This document shows, piece by piece, positions 6,038 through 13,065 of a stretch of 13,065 bases of DNA (positions within the stretch are counted from its first letter, which is position 1; each line of letters starts with the position of its first letter). Source of the DNA: CAWKZT01 sp963854565 (GTDB lineage: Bacteria > Actinomycetota > Acidimicrobiia > Acidimicrobiales > JAHEJN01); contig CAWKZT010000049.1 of assembly GCA_963854565.1 (NCBI GenBank), positions 1 to 13,065 of the forward strand, read 5' to 3'. The translations under genes were made by a program, and so were the position numbers. The notes under the pieces are model-generated. The model worked only from the letters and a program-made list of their open reading frames with translations. It made no database searches and had not been told where the DNA came from.

Positions 6038-8278
6038 TTACGTAGCGGCAGCGACCGTTACGCGAATCCCATTGAGGACGGTGTTCCCCGATAGTGGATC
6101 ACGGTCGTCATGGTCAGTTAGAACATTGGAGTTGACGCCAGCGTGCTCAGCCGCCACCGCCATTTGTGTTCCAGGAGCGTCGTGGCCCCACCCGTGCGGA
6201 AGGCTTACGACACCGGGCCGAATGGCGTCAGAGATCTCGACCGGTGCCGTTACTTCTCCCACCCGTGACGAGACAACTGCTGGGTCACCATCGCTCAGGT
6301 TGGCAACCGCGGCATCATCAGGGTGCATCAGCAACGTGCAGCGCGGTTTGCCCTTAACAAGTTGCCGCACATTGTGCATCCACGAGTTGTTGGACCGGAG
6401 GTGCCGCCGACCAATTAGCCGCATGGCGTCATCGGTCCAAGCGGGGTCCTCAAGCGTGGCAGTGAATCGCTCGAAGTCCGCCACGATTAGTTCTGGCATG
6501 AGTTCAACTTGACCCGATGCCGTACGCAACATCAGTGGCAATCGTGGTTGGAGTGCCCCAAAATCAACGCCATGTTCGACATCAAGAAGGTGATCGACAT
6601 TGATTCCGTCGGGTGTCGCGCCAAACCCGTCGCCGAAAGCGCCCACCCGAATCTGAAGATCCATGAGTTTGTCCGGCACGGTTTCGCCACCGAGTTCAGC
6701 CAGAATCTCCGCACTATCACGGCCAGTGATTGGTGATGTCGCCCGTCCTGTTTCCTTCGCGATTTCACCTTCAAGGAAGCCCTGGAGATAATCCTGTGCG
6801 TCCATTTCTAGTCCACCCATGATCAACGCAAGGTTGGTCAGAATTTCCTCTTCGGCCATGCCGGTTGGTTCGAACAACGCGGGCGAAAAGTTGGCCACAT
6901 TTCGCACCGACAAACCGTAGAACGCAGCATCGTAATGACTCCGTTCCAATGGCGATGGCGGAGGCAGGATTACATTAGCGAAGCGCGTCGTCTCGTTTAG
7001 GGCGGGGTCGACCGAGACCATAAAGTCAAGTTGAGTTAAAGCCGCTTCGAACCGCTTGCTATTGGGTCCGGACCGGGCCGGATTCCCAGCCACCGTAATG
7101 AACGCTCGCACCTGGCCTTCACCAGGTGTTGTGATCTCCTCGGGCAAGATTGCGATTGGATATTCGTTCTTGATTTCGGGGCTCGCTGCGACGCGGCTTT
7201 TCCACCGACCCGTTGTCCAACCTCGGCCACCGGGCGTAGCGGGGTCGCGACGGGCGTGAGGTGCTCGGGCGAACATGTTTCCCCCGGGTCGGTCGAGATT
7301 GCCGGTGATGGCAGCCAAGGCGTCGGCGGCCCAAGCGGCAATCGTGCCGAAAGGAACCGTGTGGGCTCCCATCCGACCATAAATTGCGGCACTCGGAGCG
7401 GCAGCAAGTTCGGCGGCAATGCGCCGGATTTGCTGAGCCGGGATACCACACAACGGTGCCACCGCATCAGCGCTAAACGGTTCGACCAAGTCAGCCAATC
7501 CTTCAAAACCATTGAGACAGCTCAGTCGCTCGGCCGCAACCATGTCCGTCGCAAAGATCTCGTGCATTAACGCAACCATGAGGTGGGCGTCGGTCCCCGG
7601 GCGGATAGCAATGTGCTCGGTAGCTTCTTCGGCAGTGCGAGTTCGAATGGGGTCCACCACTACGAGTTGACCACCGCGCTCTTTTAGCGCCTGTAGGCGA
7701 CCGGGGAAATCGGGGGCCGTGCACAGCGAACCGTTGGACACGTACGGATTCCCACCAAGAATGAGAAGGTAATCGGTCCGATCAAGATCGGGAATCGAAA
7801 TCGCCCCAGGTGACCCAAACATGAGTCCGCCACTAACGTGGCGAGGCATCTGATCGAGCGTGCTCGCGGTGTAGAGATTCTTTGTTCCGAGAGCATGGAG
7901 CATGAGTCCGCTACCTACTGCCATCGCGTGATTGTGGACACCAGGATTGCCCAAGAATACGGCCACCTGATCACGGTTGCCCGCCAGTATCGGTGCCAAG
8001 CCTTCGCGAATTGCCGCAAAGGCTTCTTCCCAGCTGACTTCTTCCCAACTGTCACGATCGTCGGGACTTCCCCGACGAATCATGGGCTTACGCAACCGGT
8101 CAGGATCCTCGTGGACTCGTTGCAACACCGAACCTTTGGGGCAGATGAACCCCTTCGAAAATACGTCGTCCCGATCGCCGCGGATACGAGTCACCCGGTC
8201 GTCGATCACGGTGAGTTCTAGCCCACAGGTTGCTTCACAAAGGGGGCAGGTCCGGTAATGCAGTTGCGGTTCACTCAT
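6038..8278 (-). CDS. Molybdopterin oxidoreductase, DMSO-reductase superfamily (BisC/FdhF-like)
   Basis: A 746-residue enzyme of the Mo/W-bisPGD family that transfers oxygen atoms or hydride via a molybdenum cofactor. The N-terminal [4Fe-4S] site is complete (C11, C14, C18, C46), with K48 in the electron-relay position. Cofactor-binding segments include LILGGNPYVSN (172-182), VVDPIRT (207-213) and IRPGTDAHLM (225-234). The dinucleotide-binding cap domain occupies about 650-743 and ends in NTVLNGIRV. The active-site segment YTASTLDQMP (136-145) has no cysteine, and no in-frame TGA is present, so the metal ligand is probably Ser, Thr or Asp rather than Cys or selenocysteine. There is no Tat signal, so the enzyme is likely cytoplasmic. 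No iron-sulfur or membrane subunit and no cofactor-biosynthesis gene is adjacent; the electron partner and substrate are unknown. Annotations such as formate dehydrogenase should not be transferred to it. Confidence 0.92.
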   Translation of the reverse strand: MSEPQLHYRTCPLCEATCGLELTVIDDRVTRIRGDRDDVFSKGFICPKGSVLQRVHEDPDRLRKPMIRRGSPDDRDSWEEVSWEEAFAAIREGLAPILAGNRDQVAVFLGNPGVHNHAMAVGSGLMLHALGTKNLYTASTLDQMPRHVSGGLMFGSPGAISIPDLDRTDYLLILGGNPYVSNGSLCTAPDFPGRLQALKERGGQLVVVDPIRTRTAEEATEHIAIRPGTDAHLMVALMHEIFATDMVAAERLSCLNGFEGLADLVEPFSADAVAPLCGIPAQQIRRIAAELAAAPSAAIYGRMGAHTVPFGTIAAWAADALAAITGNLDRPGGNMFARAPHARRDPATPGGRGWTTGRWKSRVAASPEIKNEYPIAILPEEITTPGEGQVRAFITVAGNPARSGPNSKRFEAALTQLDFMVSVDPALNETTRFANVILPPPSPLERSHYDAAFYGLSVRNVANFSPALFEPTGMAEEEILTNLALIMGGLEMDAQDYLQGFLEGEIAKETGRATSPITGRDSAEILAELGGETVPDKLMDLQIRVGAFGDGFGATPDGINVDHLLDVEHGVDFGALQPRLPLMLRTASGQVELMPELIVADFERFTATLEDPAWTDDAMRLIGRRHLRSNNSWMHNVRQLVKGKPRCTLLMHPDDAAVANLSDGDPAVVSSRVGEVTAPVEISDAIRPGVVSLPHGWGHDAPGTQMAVAAEHAGVNSNVLTDHDDRDPLSGNTVLNGIRVTVAAAT

Positions 8279-8284
8279 GGGCGA

Positions 8285-8314
8285 ACGTTAGTTGTTCAAC
8301 CCGACGCTAACCAA
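8285..8314 (-). promoter_or_regulatory. Promoter of the molybdopterin oxidoreductase gene
   Basis: On the minus strand, TTGGTT (8309-8314) and TAACGT (8285-8290) are separated by 18 nt. The -10 box ends 6 nt before the ATG and there is no Shine-Dalgarno site, which suggests a leaderless mRNA. This is the only leaderless candidate in the window with a recognisable -35. Confidence 0.5.
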
Positions 8315-8405
8315 GATGCTGTTTGAACTCTTCGGGATTCGGTGGCGGGTGTGCCACTAGTAGCGCCTGACCCCTGCGGTCTGTCAGACTCTGCTCACAC
8401 GAGGC

Positions 8406-8410
8406 AGGGA
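8406..8410 (+). promoter_or_regulatory. Ribosome binding site of the PLP-enzyme gene
   Basis: AGGGA lies 3 nt before the ATG at 8414 and 6 nt before the one at 8417, so spacing slightly favours 8417. It decides against the upstream GTG start and sets this gene apart from the leaderless-looking genes in the window. Confidence 0.5.
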
Positions 8411-8413
8411 AAT

Positions 8414-9655
8414 ATGATGGCAGATCACGTAGTACTTCCACCCAATGGCCGCACGGTCGATGAAGTGCTTGACGATATTGGCTCGCTACGACCCGAAGAC
8501 ATCGATTGGCGCGGCGGCAAGGCGTTTAGCTTGGTATACAACTCGGCCGATGACGATCTAGAGCGCATTCACCATGCAATGGCCAACGAGTATCTGCACG
8601 ACAATGCGCTGAACCCATTTGCTTACCCGACGCTGCTGCGAATGGAGAAGGAACTGGTGTCTATGGCAGCCGATTTGTTGGGGGGTCCCCAACGTTGCGG
8701 TGCGCTCACCAGTGGTGGCACTGAGTCGATTTTTTGTGCGTTACAAACTGCTCGAGACATTGCCTTGGATCGGGGTATTGCCAAGCCTGTAGCAATTGTT
8801 CCTTCGACTGTGCACCCGGCATTTACTAAGGCTGGCCACTACTTACAGATGGAGATCCGCCGCATCCCGGTTGGCGACGATGGGCGTGCTGATGTCGCAG
8901 CAATGGAGGCATCGATTGATGCGAACACAATCCTGCTGGTGGGTTCGGCCCCTTGCTACCCGTACGGCGTGATCGACCCCATAACCGAAATCGCCGCCAC
9001 CGCCTCAGCGCGCGATTTACTGTGCCATGTTGACGCCTGCCTGGGTGGTTGGATGCTGCCGTTTTGGGAGGCTCTCGGCGAAGATGTCCCGCCCTGGGAC
9101 CTGTCCGTTCCTGGCGTAACTTCGTTGTCCGCCGACATCCACAAATACGCCTATAGCTATAAGGGCGCCTCCGTTGTCTTGTACAACGACCGATCCTTCC
9201 TTACCAAGCAGCACTTCATCTTTGACGACTGGCCCGGCGGCCTCTACGCCTCGGCTACCCCCGCGGGCACCCGCCCCGCTCCCCCGATCGCCGGGGCATG
9301 GGCCACGTTGCAACATCTCGGCTACGCCGGACTGTTGGCCAAGGCCGAGATTGTACGGGACACGACCGAAGCCATGCTCACCGGAATCCGCTCGATCGGT
9401 GATCTGCGTACCGTGCACGAACCGGACATGTGCGTGGCGTGTTTCACGTCAGACACCAAAGACACCAATGCCATCGCCGATGTCATGGAAGCGAAAGGCT
9501 GGCGACTCGATCGCCAAAACGAAGGCCTACATTTCATGGTCTCACCGGGCCACGCCCCCCACGTCGACCAGTTTCTCGAAGACCTTACATTTGCGTACAA
9601 AAACCACGACGAAGCGAAAGATGTCATGGCCCGCTATGCGGCTACCGCCGAATAG
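8414..9655 (+). CDS. PLP-dependent sphingosine-1-phosphate-lyase-like / group II decarboxylase family enzyme
   Basis: A fold-type I PLP enzyme of 413 residues. Motifs are TSGGTES (99-105) for the cofactor phosphate, H134 in the stacking position, HVDAC (205-209) for the pyridine nitrogen, and SADIHKYAYSYKG (239-251) with K244 as the Schiff-base lysine. GGLYASATPAGTRP (275-288) matches the region typical of sphingosine-1-phosphate lyase, which cleaves phosphorylated long-chain bases to a fatty aldehyde and phosphoethanolamine. No eukaryote-like membrane anchor is present. Bacterial relatives also include amino-acid decarboxylases, so the substrate is open. The ATG at 8414, or the adjacent ATG at 8417, is preferred over GTG at 8342: AGGGA at 8406-8410 is well spaced and the extra 24 residues look non-conserved. 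Divergent from the molybdoenzyme; no sphingolipid gene is nearby. Confidence 0.9.
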   Translation: MMADHVVLPPNGRTVDEVLDDIGSLRPEDIDWRGGKAFSLVYNSADDDLERIHHAMANEYLHDNALNPFAYPTLLRMEKELVSMAADLLGGPQRCGALTSGGTESIFCALQTARDIALDRGIAKPVAIVPSTVHPAFTKAGHYLQMEIRRIPVGDDGRADVAAMEASIDANTILLVGSAPCYPYGVIDPITEIAATASARDLLCHVDACLGGWMLPFWEALGEDVPPWDLSVPGVTSLSADIHKYAYSYKGASVVLYNDRSFLTKQHFIFDDWPGGLYASATPAGTRPAPPIAGAWATLQHLGYAGLLAKAEIVRDTTEAMLTGIRSIGDLRTVHEPDMCVACFTSDTKDTNAIADVMEAKGWRLDRQNEGLHFMVSPGHAPHVDQFLEDLTFAYKNHDEAKDVMARYAATAE

Positions 9656-9669
9656 CTCCGGTTAGGGCC

Positions 9670-9685
9670 GCGGCCACTAGGCCGC
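9670..9685. terminator. GC-rich hairpin between convergent genes
   Basis: GCGGCC-ACTA-GGCCGC is a perfect 6-bp GC stem with a 4-nt loop, 14 nt past the PLP-enzyme stop. No T tract follows on either strand, so it would be a U-less terminator or simply block read-through in both directions. Confidence 0.5.
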
Positions 9686-9721
9686 TATCCCGGCAAATTA
9701 GCTCAAAGTAAGTACAAATAT

Positions 9722-10648
9722 TTAACCAACATCATCGCGAATACTGATGTCCAACGTGAAGGAAACATTACCCCGAAGAGCGTTGGTTGTAATCAAATAT
9801 TGGCCGGTCTCAGGAAGGGACGCCGAGAAATCAAATCCTTGGACACCAATTTCGCTGAGCAAGACTTCTCCACTGGGTGTTAACACATCAAACGAAGCGT
9901 TTTCTTCCAGTGAAGTGATCGAAATATCTATACGTTGACCAGCCGTTGCGACTAGCTCGTAAACGGGTCCTGTTTCACCGCGTAACATGCCTCCGCTGAT
10001 AGAGGTACTAGAGCTTCCAGCTTCGAACTGCACCGAAATGAATTCGACTGGGTCGGTAATCAACACGTCAAAAATGTAAGAAACATTACCGCGTAAAGGG
10101 TTTATGTAAATGAGGTAATCACCGTCTACGGGAAGCAAAATTTTTGTTTCCTCACCACCAGTTACCAATTTCTCGCCGTTCGGGGCTTCTAAATCTAAAG
10201 AAGCATTATCTTCAAGAGATGTGAGCTTTAACTGCATCAATTGTTGAGCGTTAGCACGCAAAACATATATTCGGCTGGCCTCACCTTGGAGGATCCCATC
10301 CTCGATCCGTGCGCCAATATCACCCGTTGTGAACTGAATACGCTGTGCTGGTCCAGAATTTACATTCGGTTCTTCTTCGACCGTCACGTCGCCTGTTGCA
10401 GTGTCGGTACTTGACGTAGCTTCGGCCGTCTCTTCCACCGTCTCATCAGACTTATCGGTATCAGTATCTCCGTCGTTACTTGTCACTTCTTTGGTTGCCT
10501 GATCAGTTTCTTCAATTTGTGATGCACTGGTTTCAGGCGTTTGACCATCAGATGAACTACTACAACCTGTCAGAAAAGCTACGACTAAAACAAAAACAGT
10601 AAGAGCCTTTATCGTCGGTCTACGTGCGAAAAAGTTAACTAGGTTCAT
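9722..10648 (-). CDS. Secreted lipoprotein with two tandem PPC-like beta domains
   Basis: A 308-residue protein of unknown specific function. The N-terminus has basic residues (R9, R10, K14), a hydrophobic stretch (15-27) and a lipobox LTGC with C29, so it should be lipid-anchored on the outer face of the membrane. Residues 30-98 are a low-complexity Ser/Thr/Asp/Glu linker. Two homologous domains follow (about 104-198 and 205-304), each with the order LxGExx.xYxL, TSLE[DE]NAS[LF]D, a short Gly-rich turn, Gx-YLI, and LRGNVS. These resemble pre-peptidase C-terminal (PPC) beta-sandwich modules found in secreted proteins, but the assignment is by pattern only. Sampled stretches are about 40-47% GC against about 58% in the neighbouring thiolase-like gene. 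AGGAG (10655-10659) sits 6 nt before the ATG, and a TATAAT box lies just upstream. It follows the thiolase-like gene by 40 nt but probably has its own promoter. Confidence 0.85.
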   Translation of the reverse strand: MNLVNFFARRPTIKALTVFVLVVAFLTGCSSSSDGQTPETSASQIEETDQATKEVTSNDGDTDTDKSDETVEETAEATSSTDTATGDVTVEEEPNVNSGPAQRIQFTTGDIGARIEDGILQGEASRIYVLRANAQQLMQLKLTSLEDNASLDLEAPNGEKLVTGGEETKILLPVDGDYLIYINPLRGNVSYIFDVLITDPVEFISVQFEAGSSSTSISGGMLRGETGPVYELVATAGQRIDISITSLEENASFDVLTPSGEVLLSEIGVQGFDFSASLPETGQYLITTNALRGNVSFTLDISIRDDVG

Positions 10649-10654
10649 GAGCGG

Positions 10655-10659
10655 CTCCT
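10655..10659 (-). promoter_or_regulatory. Ribosome binding site of the lipoprotein gene
   Basis: AGGAG on the minus strand, spaced 6 nt from the ATG, is the strongest Shine-Dalgarno sequence in the window. Confidence 0.7.
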
Positions 10660-10677
10660 ATAGATGTTGCCTCGGCG

Positions 10678-10683
10678 ATTATA
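10678..10683 (-). promoter_or_regulatory. Consensus -10 box of the lipoprotein gene
   Basis: A perfect TATAAT on the minus strand, just after the stop of the thiolase-like gene, predicts a transcription start near 10670 and a leader of about 22 nt containing the AGGAG site. No good -35 hexamer is seen at 16-18 nt, so activity may depend on an activator or an alternative sigma factor. Confidence 0.5.
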
Positions 10684-10688
10684 GAGTT

Positions 10689-12080
10689 TCAATGGTGAGT
10701 CTCAGGATCTTCTCTTGTGAAGAATCTGGCTCCTGCTGGTGTGCGCCTTGACTCGACGGCGGCGATTGGTCCCGTTTTTTCGTGCAGCACAATTCTTGCT
10801 TCTAACTTCGATGGGCCATCGTGATCTGCGATGCAGATCCGCCTTGGGTAGCGATCTACCTGACCTTGCACATTGGTGGAGCGGAACCCTTCAGCCGGTG
10901 GTGTTGACCCGTATATACCGAAGGCCTGTTTCGTGGCGTGGCCACCATTGGCGTGAACCAATCCATAGCCTCCGACTTCGCGCACAGCATCGACCACTGA
11001 CGCAATGGAGTGGGTCACGTAGTTGTTCATCGGTCCGCCGAAGAACGTGAGACCACCCGTTTGGGTGAGCTGCCTATCCATACCGATCCCAAGTTCGCGC
11101 ATGGTGAGCTGCACCACCGACGGGAAACATGAATACAAATCCAGTGTGGCGACATCGTCCACACCAATGCCAGCGAGGCTCAGTGCGGCGGTACCTGACT
11201 CGTAGATCACGGGTGATCGATCCCACCGGTCACGTTCAGAAATCCTGACGAGGGCGGTGGCCTCGGCGTTGCTGTGCAGGTAGACCCACTTATCTGCGGA
11301 GATTTCCATTCGGCGGGCCGCGGCGACCGAGCACACAATTACCGCTGCTGCTTGATCTACAAACCAGTTGGAGACCATGGCCATGGTGTAGGGCTCGACG
11401 ACCATGCGATTATCAGGACTTGGGGTAACAATTTCATCGGCCGTGAGGGACCGATGCGACCACGAAAACGGGTTGGCTACTGCAACCTTGTTGTAGCCCT
11501 CCCACAACTGGCCAACGTGAGCCATGTGCTCAGCCGGGGAGCGGCCCGAAGCCAACTGAATAGCTGATTCGAACAACGGGTAAACATGCACGGGCATGTC
11601 GAGGCCTACTGCTTCGGCCGCAGGATCGGTCATATCGAGGGCCGACCCCACCTTGACCGCAGGGTCAAGCTCGGCCCCCGACGTAACCAACTCCCGATCG
11701 ACCTTGCCTAACTGACGGCGGGTATAAATCGATTCGCCGCCGACCACCACCCCTACGTCGAGTTCGCCGTTGACGATCTGCTCACCCAGCATTGCCATCG
11801 AAGCCTGCGGAGTATTGCCCCCGACTTCGGTGATGGCACTGGCCGCATCAGGCGAGCCAACTCGATCAGCAACCATGCGTCCTGGGTCGGGGTAAGACCA
11901 GATTCCGGTCACAGTGATGATTCGATCAATCGCCGAAAGAAGCCCGACACCGGCGGCATCATTACCCGCCAAGCGCACGGCTTGGGTCATGAGGTCAACC
12001 GGTTCTAGCGGGCTATCAATATCGCACTCATGACGAAGCTGCCCAACGCCAACAATGACGGGAAGTCGCGAGTCGTCCAT
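10689..12080 (-). CDS. Thiolase-like protein type 1 (TLP1-like; annotated elsewhere as acetyl-CoA acetyltransferase)
   Basis: A 463-residue member of the thiolase superfamily. Recognisable features are VIVGVGQ (8-14), the nucleophile-loop region EVGGNTPQASM (85-95), VVVGGE (111-116), LYSCFPSVVQ (315-324), GGLTFFGGPMNNY (342-354) and HANGGHATKQAFG (376-388). A true thiolase has a nucleophilic Cys at the start of the helix in the 85-95 region; here it is Asn-Thr-Pro-Gln, and the C-terminal catalytic Cys motif is also absent. An extra C-terminal domain (about 403-463) fits the additional domain of TLP1 proteins. Mycobacterial TLP1 is reported to bind CoA without normal thiolase activity, so lipid or CoA-thioester binding is more likely than acyl transfer. 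Start ATG at 12080, with TACGCT ending 6 nt upstream and no convincing Shine-Dalgarno site. Divergent from tam. Confidence 0.85.
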   Translation of the reverse strand: MDDSRLPVIVGVGQLRHECDIDSPLEPVDLMTQAVRLAGNDAAGVGLLSAIDRIITVTGIWSYPDPGRMVADRVGSPDAASAITEVGGNTPQASMAMLGEQIVNGELDVGVVVGGESIYTRRQLGKVDRELVTSGAELDPAVKVGSALDMTDPAAEAVGLDMPVHVYPLFESAIQLASGRSPAEHMAHVGQLWEGYNKVAVANPFSWSHRSLTADEIVTPSPDNRMVVEPYTMAMVSNWFVDQAAAVIVCSVAAARRMEISADKWVYLHSNAEATALVRISERDRWDRSPVIYESGTAALSLAGIGVDDVATLDLYSCFPSVVQLTMRELGIGMDRQLTQTGGLTFFGGPMNNYVTHSIASVVDAVREVGGYGLVHANGGHATKQAFGIYGSTPPAEGFRSTNVQGQVDRYPRRICIADHDGPSKLEARIVLHEKTGPIAAVESRRTPAGARFFTREDPETHH

Positions 12081-12086
12081 CTCTTG

Positions 12087-12092
12087 AGCGTA
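12087..12092 (-). promoter_or_regulatory. -10 box for a leaderless thiolase-like transcript
   Basis: TACGCT on the minus strand ends 6 nt before the ATG. No -35 is recognisable. Confidence 0.4.
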
Positions 12093-12281
12093 GCCAACGG
12101 CCCTTCACCCGCGAGAGTCAGACGGTGGGGACAGAAGCGCCAAACTGTTGCAATACCCGGCCCTGGCCCCATCAAAGGCAACTGCTCGTACAACACGCAG
12201 TCGCAAACCGGAACCTTTTTATTCGACTCGCTCCGACCTGGCCGCTAGCCACCGCATGGGCGGGTCATCCCCTTGCCTGCA

Positions 12282-12287
12282 TAGGCT
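12282..12287 (+). promoter_or_regulatory. -10 box for a leaderless tam transcript
   Basis: TAGGCT ends 6 nt before the tam ATG, and no Shine-Dalgarno motif lies between. It closely resembles the surE box (TAGCCT). The rest of the 213-bp divergent region up to the thiolase-like gene shows only short chance ORFs. Confidence 0.45.
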
Positions 12288-12293
12288 GATCGC

Positions 12294-13065
12294 ATGGCAT
12301 GGGACCCGTCGCAATATCTTCGATTTGAAGGTCACCGGATTCGTCCGGCGATCGAGTTGCTTCAGCGCATAAATCTTGATGCACCCGATCAGATAGTCGA
12401 TTTGGGCTGTGGTACTGGCAACACCACCGCTCTGCTACGCAATCGGTGGCCTGAGGCTGACGTAACAGGAGTCGACAACTCCGGGGCCATGTTGGCCATT
12501 GCTGAACACGACTACCCCGATGTCAACTGGGTTGATGCCACCATCGAGACGTGGGAACCCAATGCGCCGATGGACCTGATCTTCGCCAACGCTGCATTGC
12601 ACTGGGTTGATGATCACGACCAACTCATACCTCGTTTGGCATCATTTTTGAAGCCGGGCGGGGTCTTGGCATTTCAGGTTCCCGACAACGTGAACGAACC
12701 CACGCACCAACTTGCCTATGACACGGCATTCCGTGGCGAATGGGCTGATGTGCTTGGACCACTCGAACGGCCGTGGCCCGTACGACCCCCCGTTGACTAC
12801 ACCCGCATCCTGACTCCGTTGGCTCAGTCTGTTGATGCCTGGAGTACTACCTATGTGCAGTCAATGGCCGGCAAGAACCCCGTGGCCGAATGGACCAAGG
12901 GGTCGGTACTTCGGCCTATGTTGTCACTGCTGACCGATGCCCAGGGCGAGCAGTTCTTCGCCACCTATGCGGCCCGTATCCTTGAGGCATACCCACCCGA
13001 GTCCGATGGTTCTACGTTGCTCACCTTTCGGCGAGTATTTGCGATTGCCGTTCGTTCCGACGAGA
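12294..13065 (+). CDS. tam: Trans-aconitate 2-methyltransferase (3' end beyond window)
   Basis: A SAM-dependent methyltransferase that methylates trans-aconitate, an inhibitory by-product formed from cis-aconitate in the TCA cycle. My own translation from the ATG at 12294 gives 257 codons without a stop at the window edge. It follows E. coli Tam along its whole length: WDPSQYLRF (3-11) and RPAIELL (17-23) at the start, SAM motif I VDLGCGTGN (35-43), the acidic ribose-binding D61 in GVDNSGAML, DLIFANAALHWV (94-105), KPGGVLAFQVPDN (120-132) with EPTH, WSTTYVQSM (183-191), LRPML (206-210), and YPPESDG...LLTFRRVFAIA near the end. E. coli Tam has about 252 residues, so only a few codons are missing. 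The conserved WDP start favours this ATG over the out-of-frame ATG at 12299. Monocistronic as far as can be seen. Confidence 0.92.
   Translation, partial: MAWDPSQYLRFEGHRIRPAIELLQRINLDAPDQIVDLGCGTGNTTALLRNRWPEADVTGVDNSGAMLAIAEHDYPDVNWVDATIETWEPNAPMDLIFANAALHWVDDHDQLIPRLASFLKPGGVLAFQVPDNVNEPTHQLAYDTAFRGEWADVLGPLERPWPVRPPVDYTRILTPLAQSVDAWSTTYVQSMAGKNPVAEWTKGSVLRPMLSLLTDAQGEQFFATYAARILEAYPPESDGSTLLTFRRVFAIAVRSDE

Noticed and set aside
7036..7512. 158-residue minus-strand frame within the molybdoenzyme
   Set aside because: Same strand, wrong frame; the molybdoenzyme is continuous through it with conserved motifs.
6038..8278. Selenocysteine in the molybdoenzyme active site
   Set aside because: There is no in-frame TGA; the frame is open throughout, and the ligand segment contains Ser, Thr and Asp.
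8342..8413. GTG start giving the PLP enzyme 24 extra residues
   Set aside because: AGGGA supports the ATG pair at 8414/8417, and the extension has no family similarity.
12005..12372. Short open frames in the thiolase/tam divergent region
   Set aside because: They overlap the starts of both real genes, are mutually overlapping, and lack start signals and recognisable content.
1..13065. Mobile elements, tRNA, rRNA and CRISPR arrays
   Set aside because: No transposase or integrase motif, no spaced repeat array, and no cloverleaf or rRNA-like stretch was recognised by eye on either strand.

Overview
This 13 kb window is densely coded chromosomal DNA of roughly 55-60% GC, with no mobile element, rRNA, tRNA or CRISPR. 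By inference it comes from a high-GC Gram-positive bacterium, most likely a free-living (possibly marine) actinobacterium of the Acidimicrobiia type. The reasons are the gene repertoire (soluble bacterial P450, TLP1-type thiolase-like protein, sphingosine-1-phosphate-lyase-like PLP enzyme, stand-alone molybdopterin oxidoreductase) and the frequent start codons placed right behind a TANNNT hexamer, as in actinobacterial leaderless mRNAs. The sequence alone does not fix the taxon.

Layout: a cytochrome P450 (minus) is divergent from a SurE-family 5'-nucleotidase (plus). A FetB-type (UPF0014) iron-exporter permease (minus) converges on SurE and is divergent from a DEAD-box RNA helicase, followed 17 nt later by yaaA, a peroxide-stress protein. 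A molybdopterin oxidoreductase (minus) converges on yaaA and is divergent from a PLP-dependent lyase/decarboxylase (plus). A two-repeat lipoprotein (minus) converges on the lyase and lies downstream of a thiolase-like protein (minus). That protein is divergent from trans-aconitate 2-methyltransferase (tam, plus), which runs off the right edge close to its expected C-terminus. No stretch over about 300 bases lacks a gene; the largest gap is the 213-bp thiolase/tam divergent region.

How the genes fit together: most are unrelated single-gene units. The one coherent group is fetB, helicase and yaaA. Iron export (FetB) and YaaA both limit the damage done by free iron during peroxide stress, and the two transcription units share a 141-bp divergent region holding two clear inverted repeats. 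Tam detoxifies trans-aconitate, a by-product of the TCA cycle. The P450, molybdoenzyme and thiolase-like protein have no adjacent electron-transfer or pathway partner, so their substrates cannot be named.

Most notable: (1) six of the eight genes expected to start a transcript by layout have a TANNNT hexamer ending exactly 6-8 nt before the chosen start codon, and the lipoprotein and the lyase instead have Shine-Dalgarno sites; (2) two inverted repeats lie between fetB and the helicase; (3) the helicase has a 132-residue N-terminal tail without a single Lys, Arg or His; (4) an AT-rich lipoprotein gene with a consensus TATAAT box encodes a duplicated domain of about 95 residues.
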